Below, in pieces: positions 1 to 4,330 of a stretch of DNA of 5,979 bases (within the stretch, counting starts at the first letter, position 1; each line of letters opens with the position of its first letter). Made by a program: the position numbers and the translations under genes. Origin of the DNA: Sphingobacteriaceae bacterium (GTDB lineage: Bacteria; Bacteroidota; Bacteroidia; B-17B0; Aurantibacillaceae); assembly GCA_023251695.1 (NCBI GenBank), contig JAHEYE010000220.1, positions 1 to 5,979 on the forward strand. Reading direction: 5' to 3'. The notes below the pieces were generated by a model, which had not been told where the DNA came from, did no database searches, and worked only from the letters and a program-made list of their open reading frames with translations.

Positions 1-59
1 AGAAGCTGTTCGGTATAAGCTGTCTTGGGCGGCAGCTGCAATTGAATTGTTTTTTTCAT
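1..59 (-). CDS. N-terminal fragment of an unidentified protein, cut by the window edge
   Basis: An ATG at 59-57 on the minus strand opens a frame that stays open to the window edge, giving 19 complete codons: MKKTIQLQLPPKTAYTEQL. It lies 41 nt downstream of the porT stop and in the same direction, so it is probably the third gene of a lepA-porT transcription unit. No clear Shine-Dalgarno sequence precedes the ATG, which is normal in Bacteroidota. The short start resembles, from memory only, the N-terminus of Bacteroidota FAD-dependent dehydrogenases of the COG2509 type, which often begin with a similar IQLQL strand. Nineteen residues cannot establish that. There is no signal peptide, so a cytoplasmic protein is likely. 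That this is a real gene start is moderately likely; its function is unknown. Confidence 0.5.
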   Translation of the reverse strand, partial: MKKTIQLQLPPKTAYTEQL

Positions 60-66
60 AATTAAG

Positions 67-82
67 GAGGGTATTATCCCTC
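67..82. repeat. Small hairpin between porT and the next gene
   Basis: Positions 67-71 (GAGGG) and 78-82 (CCCTC) form a perfect 5-bp inverted repeat around a 6-nt loop. It lies in the 41-nt gap between the porT stop and the downstream ATG. No T-run follows on either strand, so an intrinsic terminator is unlikely. It could be a weak intercistronic RNA hairpin or chance. The plus-strand 11-mer ATTATCCCTCA occurs here at 73-83 and again at 100-110, where it covers the porT stop codon. The arrangement could therefore come from a small local duplication. Confidence 0.35.
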
Positions 83-100
83 AGTTAAATGAATTTATAA

Positions 101-856
101 TTATCCCTCAAAGGTAATTGAAAAAACGACCATCCGCGAATTTACTTTATCTACACTTTTAGCAAAAATATTTGGGTCTTTATAAAGTAAATTTTTAGTT
201 CCTTGAATTAATTTTATTTCAAGCCCTAACTTAAAATACTTTAAGTAAAAATCTGTTCCTGCACCGGCCGAATAAAAATAATCATCACGTTTAATGCGTA
301 CAGCATCATCTAAGCGGTTCGCGCTGCTTCCAACACTTGCGGCCCTTTTATTGGAAGCTAAATCAAGAGAGTAACCTCCGCCGCCAATTACGTATGCGCT
401 GAAATTTCCCAAGCGTTTAGACTGCAATTTTGCTTCCAGAGGAAAAATAAGGAAAGTAGATTCAACACTTTTTGTATAAATTTTAGTGCTGTCGTGTTTT
501 GCATTTTCAAGAGTATATTCAAGTGAGCGTGATGCAAAACTAATGTTTGGGGTAAAACGGATTCTTAAATAATCGTGAAGACGAGCATCGCAAACAATTC
601 CTAAAGCAAAACCCGGATCACCATTTGTGTAAACACTTCTCACGCGGTATTTAACGGAATCAATAAGGGTATCAGGAAAAGCACCATTGTTAACGGTATG
701 CGCTCTGAAATCTGTATAATTACCTGCAATAACAAAACCAAAGTGCAATTCGTTTTTGTAAAAATTAGGAAGGTTAGTACCCAGGCCATCGCTTTGCTGA
801 CCATAGGTTTTGAAAGCAAGAAGAATAAGCGGAAATATAATTTTTAAACTTTTCAA
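101..856 (-). CDS. porT: PorT/SprT-like type IX secretion system outer-membrane protein
   Basis: The product is 251 aa with an N-terminal signal peptide: Lys2 and Lys5, hydrophobic residues 6-15, and likely cleavage near Gly19. The mature part has the alternating aromatic and glycine pattern of a small outer-membrane beta-barrel. Blocks I recognise from PorT/SprT are residues 131-148 (VESTFLIFPL onward), 154-168 (AYVIGGGGYSLDLAS) and 191-215 (DDYFYSAGAGTDFYLKYFK onward), plus a C-terminal NSRMVVFSITFEG. In Porphyromonas and Flavobacterium, PorT/SprT is needed for type IX secretion and, where present, gliding. The length fits the family. The start is TTG at 856-854. There is no ATG in any frame between the lepA stop and this codon, and the only other candidate is an in-frame CTG at 874-872. 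The gene begins 36 nt after lepA and is probably cotranscribed with it. The family call rests on recognition, without an alignment. Confidence 0.85.
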   Translation of the reverse strand: MKSLKIIFPLILLAFKTYGQQSDGLGTNLPNFYKNELHFGFVIAGNYTDFRAHTVNNGAFPDTLIDSVKYRVRSVYTNGDPGFALGIVCDARLHDYLRIRFTPNISFASRSLEYTLENAKHDSTKIYTKSVESTFLIFPLEAKLQSKRLGNFSAYVIGGGGYSLDLASNKRAASVGSSANRLDDAVRIKRDDYFYSAGAGTDFYLKYFKLGLEIKLIQGTKNLLYKDPNIFAKSVDKVNSRMVVFSITFEG

Positions 857-892
857 ACTATAGATATAACGCAGATTTTGGTAATTTATTAC

Positions 893-2683
893 TTAGTCGT
901 TAAGTTTTAAAACAGCCATAAAGGCACTTTGTGGAATTTCAACACTTCCTACCTGCTTCATTTTTTTCTTTCCTTCTTTTTGTTTCTCTAATAATTTGCG
1001 CTTACGGCTTATATCACCACCATAACATTTAGCGGTTACATCTTTACGGATGGCACGGATTGTTTCACGCGCGATAATTTTTGCCCCAATGGCTGCCTGA
1101 ATAGGAATTTCGAATTGCTGGCGCGGTATCAGTTCTTTTAATTTTTCACAGATCTTTTTCCCGAACTCGTAGGCATTGCCTCTGTGAATTAAGGCAGACA
1201 AAGCATCCACGGGTTCGCTATTTAATAAAATATCCAGCTTCACTAAATCTGATTGTTTCATTCCAATTGGATGATAATCAAACGAAGCATAACCTTTAGA
1301 AATGGATTTTAATCTGTCAAAAAAATCAAACACCACTTCACCTAAAGGCATTTCAAAAACTAATTCAACTCTATCTGCAGTTAAATAATTTTGATTTACG
1401 ATTTGCCCGCGTTTCTCAATACACAAACTCATTACCGGACCAATAAAATCTGATTTAGTAATAATATTTGCTTTTATGTATGGTTCGTTAATATAATCTA
1501 TTACACTTGGATCAGGTAAATCGCTGGGGTTGTTAACGGTGATAACTTCTCCATTTGTTTTATAAGCAACATAACTTACGTTAGGCACGGTGGTGATTAC
1601 AGTCATATTGAACTCACGCTCCAAACGTTCCTGAATAATTTCCATGTGCAGCATTCCTAAAAATCCGCAGCGGAATCCAAAACCTAAAGCCGCAGAGCTT
1701 TCCGGTTCCCATGTTAGGGACGCGTCATTCAATTGTAATTTTTCCATTGAATAACGTAACTCTTCAAAATCTTCAGTATCTACAGGATAAATCCCGGCGA
1801 ATACCATTGGCTTCACATCTTCAAAACCTTTAATAGCTTCGGTACATGGATTCGCCATTGTTGTAATGGTATCACCAACTTTTACCTCACGTGCCTCTTT
1901 AATTCCTGAAATAATATATCCTACATCTCCGCTTTTTACAACATCGCGTGCTTCTTGTTTTAAACGTAACACCCCAATTTCATCAGCGTTATATTCCATA
2001 CCTGTATTCACAAATTTTACTTTGTCGCCTTTTTTCAAGCTGCCATTATAAATTCTGAAATAGGCAATAATACCTCTGAACGAATTAAATACTGAATCAA
2101 AAATTAAAGCTTGAAGCGGAGCATTCTCATCACCTTTGGGAGCAGGAATTCTTTTTACAATCTCTTCCAACATTTCATGCACACCTTGTCCGGTTTTACC
2201 TGAGGCAGACAAAATTTCTTCGCGTTTGCAACCTAATAAATCAACAATCTGATCTTTTACTAATTCAGGTTCTGCGCTTGGCAAATCAATTTTATTTAAA
2301 ACAGGAATGATAGTTAAATCATGCTCCAATGCTAAATATAAATTCGAAATAGTTTGTGCTTGTATGCCTTGTGCAGCGTCAACAATTAATAATGCGCCTT
2401 CGCAAGCTGCGATAGAACGTGACACTTCGTAGCTAAAATCAACGTGACCGGGAGTATCAATTAAATTGAGAGAATATTTTTCGCCATTTAATTCATAATC
2501 CATTTTAATGGCATGACTTTTAATAGTAATCCCGCGTTCTTTTTCGAGGTCCATATCATCCAAAACCTGAGCTTGCATATCGCGTTTGTTAATGGTATTG
2601 GTATATTCCAAAAGGCGGTCGGCAAGGGTGCTTTTTCCGTGGTCAATATGGGCAATAATGCAAAAGTTCCTGATGTTCTTCAT
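893..2683 (-). CDS. lepA: Elongation factor 4 (LepA), ribosomal back-translocase GTPase
   Basis: The product is 596 aa, the usual LepA length. EF4 is a translational GTPase that binds the ribosome and is proposed to promote back-translocation or help 30S maturation and recovery under ionic stress. The GTPase domain is complete: P-loop AHIDHGKST at 11-19, switch I ERGITIK at 49-55, DTPGH at 76-80 with catalytic His80, NKID at 130-133 and the SASGKTG G5 region at 159-165. An EF-Tu-like domain 2 (about 190-275) and EF-G-like domains III and V (about 290-480) follow. The LepA-specific C-terminal domain ends the protein, with YGGDISRKRKLLEKQKEGKK at 554-573, which separates it from EF-G and TypA. 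The start is the ATG at 2683-2681. A GAGGA at 2698-2694 (minus strand), 10 nt upstream, is a possible though slightly distant ribosome-binding site. It diverges from asnS and heads a likely unit with porT. Confidence 0.98.
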   Translation of the reverse strand: MKNIRNFCIIAHIDHGKSTLADRLLEYTNTINKRDMQAQVLDDMDLEKERGITIKSHAIKMDYELNGEKYSLNLIDTPGHVDFSYEVSRSIAACEGALLIVDAAQGIQAQTISNLYLALEHDLTIIPVLNKIDLPSAEPELVKDQIVDLLGCKREEILSASGKTGQGVHEMLEEIVKRIPAPKGDENAPLQALIFDSVFNSFRGIIAYFRIYNGSLKKGDKVKFVNTGMEYNADEIGVLRLKQEARDVVKSGDVGYIISGIKEAREVKVGDTITTMANPCTEAIKGFEDVKPMVFAGIYPVDTEDFEELRYSMEKLQLNDASLTWEPESSAALGFGFRCGFLGMLHMEIIQERLEREFNMTVITTVPNVSYVAYKTNGEVITVNNPSDLPDPSVIDYINEPYIKANIITKSDFIGPVMSLCIEKRGQIVNQNYLTADRVELVFEMPLGEVVFDFFDRLKSISKGYASFDYHPIGMKQSDLVKLDILLNSEPVDALSALIHRGNAYEFGKKICEKLKELIPRQQFEIPIQAAIGAKIIARETIRAIRKDVTAKCYGGDISRKRKLLEKQKEGKKKMKQVGSVEIPQSAFMAVLKLND

Positions 2684-2713
2684 AAATCGCTAATCCTCAA
2701 AAAAATAAGAGTG

Positions 2714-2721
2714 TAAATATA
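2714..2721 (-). promoter_or_regulatory. Candidate lepA -7 promoter element
   Basis: On the minus strand, 2721-2714 reads TATATTTA, matching 7 of 8 positions of the Bacteroidota sigma-ABfr -7 consensus TAnnTTTG. It is 30 nt upstream of the lepA ATG, so transcription would begin roughly 20-25 nt before the start codon. No good TTG -33 element lies at the expected distance; that area is occupied by the palindrome at 2734-2745. In AT-rich DNA such a match can arise by chance, so this is tentative. Confidence 0.35.
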
Positions 2722-2733
2722 CGAAAATAAGAG

Positions 2734-2745
2734 CGGAATATTCCG
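2734..2745. promoter_or_regulatory. Perfect 12-bp palindrome, possible operator between divergent genes
   Basis: CGGAATATTCCG is a perfect dyad in the 138-bp lepA/asnS spacer. It lies 12 nt upstream of the candidate lepA -7 box and 17 nt upstream of the candidate asnS -7 box, so it covers the zone where -33 contacts would fall for either gene. A symmetric site there is what a dimeric regulator would bind. No regulator gene is visible in the window, and the role is inferred only from symmetry and position. Confidence 0.35.
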
Positions 2746-2762
2746 AATTTTTTGCAAATTTG

Positions 2763-2770
2763 TAACCTTT
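2763..2770 (+). promoter_or_regulatory. Candidate asnS -7 promoter element
   Basis: TAACCTTT sits inside TTTGTAACCTTT (2759-2770) and partly matches the Bacteroidota -7 consensus TAnnTTTG. A close relative, TTTGTAACTTT, occurs upstream of uvrC at 4313-4323, which gives some mutual support. Initiation just downstream would make an asnS leader of roughly 45 nt that includes the hairpin at 2781-2810. No convincing -33 TTTG is seen at the usual spacing. Confidence 0.3.
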
Positions 2771-2779
2771 CCCGAAGGG

Positions 2780-2800
2780 ATGCCGTTAGGTAAATCATAG
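2780..2800 (+). other. Six-codon leader ORF upstream of asnS
   Basis: ATG at 2780 opens a short frame, MPLGKS, ending at TAG 2798-2800. It is in frame with asnS and ends 21 nt before the asnS ATG, so the TAG also rules out a longer asnS N-terminus. Its first codons form the left arm of the hairpin at 2781-2810, so translation of it would open that hairpin. It contains no Asn codon, which argues against classical asparagine-codon attenuation. A GAAGGG abuts the ATG, too close for a normal Shine-Dalgarno sequence. It may be chance. Confidence 0.2.
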
Positions 2801-2810
2801 GGAAACGGCA
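2781..2810 (+). promoter_or_regulatory. Hairpin in the asnS 5' leader
   Basis: TGCCGTT (2781-2787) and AACGGCA (2804-2810) are exact reverse complements and form a 7-bp stem around a 16-nt loop. The stem ends 11 nt before the asnS ATG. A smaller hairpin, TCCC-GAA-GGGA (2770-2780), directly precedes it. No U-run follows, so it is not a standard intrinsic terminator. I do not recognise a known riboswitch or T-box. It could modulate asnS translation or mRNA stability. Confidence 0.35.
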
Positions 2811-2821
2811 AAAATTCAATT

Positions 2822-4255
2822 ATGAGCAGAGTAAAAATTAAAGCGGTTTTGGGCTTAACGCCTGAGAGTCAGGAAATCACTGTTAAGGGATGGGTGCGTA
2901 CCTTCCGTAACAATCAGTTTATTGCTTTAAATGATGGCTCTACTAATAACAATTTACAGGTTGTTATAGAACTCGGTTTGCTTGATGATGCCAAATTAAA
3001 ACGGATTACAACAGGTGCTGCAGTTTCTGCTACCGGAAAATTAATTCAGTCTTTAGGTAAAGGACAAACAGTTGAATTGGTAGCTAAAACAGTTGAAATT
3101 TTGGGCGACAGTGATCCGGAAAAATATCCAATTCAGCCAAAAAAACATAGTCTGGATTTTTTGCGTGAGAACGCGCATTTGCGTTTCCGTACCAATACAT
3201 TCGGAGCGATATTCCGTGTTCGTCACTCTTTGGCTTATGCTGTACATAAATTTTTTAACGATAAAGGATTTGTTTATTTGCATACGCCAATTATTACTGC
3301 GAGTGATGCGGAAGGAGCGGGAGAAACTTTTGCAGTTACAAATTTTGATTTAAATAACATTCCGAAAAACGATAAAGGCGAGATTGATTTCAAGAAAGAT
3401 TTTTTTGGTAAGAAAACTAACTTAACTGTTTCGGGTCAGTTGGAGGGAGAGTTGGGCGCGATGGCCTTAAGTGATATTTATACATTCGGACCAACGTTCA
3501 GAGCAGAAAACTCAAATACAGTAAGACATCTGGCTGAATTCTGGATGATAGAACCCGAGATGGCATTTTGTGATTTGAATGGCAATATGGATCTGGCTGA
3601 AGAATTATTGCATTATGTAATCAACTATGCCTTGGAGCATAACAAAGAAGATATTGATTTCTTAACGCAGCGTTTATTAGAAGAAGAAAAACAAAAGCCG
3701 CAAATCGAGAGAAGCGAAATGGATTTGTTGCAGAAACTACAGTTCTGTGTGAGTAATAAATTTGAGCGGGTTACTTATACGGAGGCTATTGAAATTTTAA
3801 AAGAGAGTAACCATAATAAGAAAAAGAAATTCCAGGTGCTGGTGAACGAGTGGGGTGTGGACCTGCAAAGCGAGCATGAGCGATATTTGGTGGAGAAACA
3901 TTTTAAGAAACCGGTGATACTTATTGATTACCCCATGGCCATCAAAGCATTTTACATGCGTCAGAATGAGGACGGAAAAACTGTGCGCGCCATGGATATT
4001 TTGTTCCCGTATATTGGTGAAATGGTTGGTGGTTCTCAACGCGAGGAGCGTTTGGATAAACTAAGCCGCCGCATGGGAGAAATGAATGTTCCTGCACATG
4101 AATTGGAATGGTATTTGGACACCCGTCGTTTCGGTGCCTGCGAACACGCCGGATTTGGTTTAGGTTTTGAGCGTTTGGTTTTATTTGTAACGGGTATGAC
4201 AAATATCCGCGATGTAATTCCTTTCCCGAGAACACCGAATAATTGTGAGTTTTAA
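2822..4255 (+). CDS. asnS: Asparaginyl-tRNA synthetase (AsnRS)
   Basis: The 477-aa product charges tRNA-Asn with asparagine using ATP, in the cytoplasm. An N-terminal OB-fold anticodon-binding domain (about 18-95, with VKGWVRTFRNNQFIALNDGS at 21-40) is followed by the class IIb catalytic domain. Motif 1 falls around 128-156. Motif 2 is FGPTFRAENSNTVRHLAEFW at 222-241. Motif 3 is GFGLGFERLVLF at 444-455. The block PMAIKAFYM at 371-379 and the end IPFPRTPNNCEF are typical of AsnRS and separate it from AspRS. Its length is close to the roughly 466 aa of the E. coli enzyme. The ATG at 2822 is preceded by an A-rich stretch with no Shine-Dalgarno sequence, and an in-frame TAG at 2798-2800 blocks extension. 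It is divergent from lepA. Direct charging does not exclude a GatCAB route elsewhere in the genome. Confidence 0.98.
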   Translation: MSRVKIKAVLGLTPESQEITVKGWVRTFRNNQFIALNDGSTNNNLQVVIELGLLDDAKLKRITTGAAVSATGKLIQSLGKGQTVELVAKTVEILGDSDPEKYPIQPKKHSLDFLRENAHLRFRTNTFGAIFRVRHSLAYAVHKFFNDKGFVYLHTPIITASDAEGAGETFAVTNFDLNNIPKNDKGEIDFKKDFFGKKTNLTVSGQLEGELGAMALSDIYTFGPTFRAENSNTVRHLAEFWMIEPEMAFCDLNGNMDLAEELLHYVINYALEHNKEDIDFLTQRLLEEEKQKPQIERSEMDLLQKLQFCVSNKFERVTYTEAIEILKESNHNKKKKFQVLVNEWGVDLQSEHERYLVEKHFKKPVILIDYPMAIKAFYMRQNEDGKTVRAMDILFPYIGEMVGGSQREERLDKLSRRMGEMNVPAHELEWYLDTRRFGACEHAGFGLGFERLVLFVTGMTNIRDVIPFPRTPNNCEF

Positions 4256-4257
4256 CT

Positions 4258-4295
4258 CTCTGCAATCTCTGCGTAAAACTTTGCGTTCCTCTGCG
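4258..4295 (+). repeat. Spaced TCTGC/TTTGC motifs in the asnS-uvrC spacer
   Basis: Four related motifs start at 4259 (TCTGC), 4268 (TCTGCG), 4280 (TTTGCG) and 4290 (TCTGCG), giving steps of 9, 12 and 10 nt, close to one DNA turn. They are joined by variable short linkers. The array starts 3 nt after the asnS stop. Similar short TTTGCG/TCTGCG strings are, as I recall, common between genes in Bacteroidota genomes. No protein-coding frame or hairpin explains the pattern. The function is unknown. Confidence 0.45.
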
Positions 4296-4316
4296 AGAAC
4301 TATTGAGGATATTTTG

Positions 4317-4324
4317 TAACTTTA
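4317..4324 (+). promoter_or_regulatory. Candidate uvrC -7 promoter element
   Basis: TAACTTTA matches 7 of 8 positions of the Bacteroidota -7 consensus TAnnTTTG and ends only 6 nt before the uvrC GTG. Initiation at the usual distance would give a leaderless or nearly leaderless mRNA. No TTG lies at a proper -33 spacing: the nearest, at 4281-4283 and 4303-4305, are too far and too near. Readthrough from asnS is therefore the alternative. Confidence 0.3.
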
Positions 4325-4330
4325 TTTCTC

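Noticed and set aside
1866..2051. 61-aa plus-strand frame inside lepA
   Set aside because: It is antisense to EF4 domain 2, with low-complexity Ser/Thr/Phe composition typical of a shadow frame and no supporting start context.
2513..2716. 67-aa plus-strand frame running through the lepA start into the intergenic region
   Set aside because: It lies opposite the lepA G domain and ends in the candidate lepA promoter. It has no family resemblance and would clash with a strongly supported gene.
2781..2810. Possible intrinsic terminator upstream of asnS
   Set aside because: The stem is 7 bp with a 16-nt loop and is followed by an A-rich, not T-rich, tract on the plus strand. The minus strand has no T-run next to it either.
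2684..2821. T-box or other known riboswitch ahead of the tRNA synthetase gene
   Set aside because: The leader is too short for a T-box and lacks a recognisable T-box sequence followed by a terminator. Nothing matches a riboswitch core I know.
3053..3353. Short frames on both strands inside asnS (3053-3283 minus, 3093-3353 plus)
   Set aside because: They overlap the AsnRS OB-fold and catalytic domain, which are fully in frame with family motifs, and their translations look like random out-of-frame sequence.
3942..4265. 107-aa open frame on the minus strand across the asnS 3' end
   Set aside because: It is almost wholly antisense to the conserved catalytic end of asnS, and its translation shows no recognisable domain. 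It is best explained as a shadow of the asnS codons.
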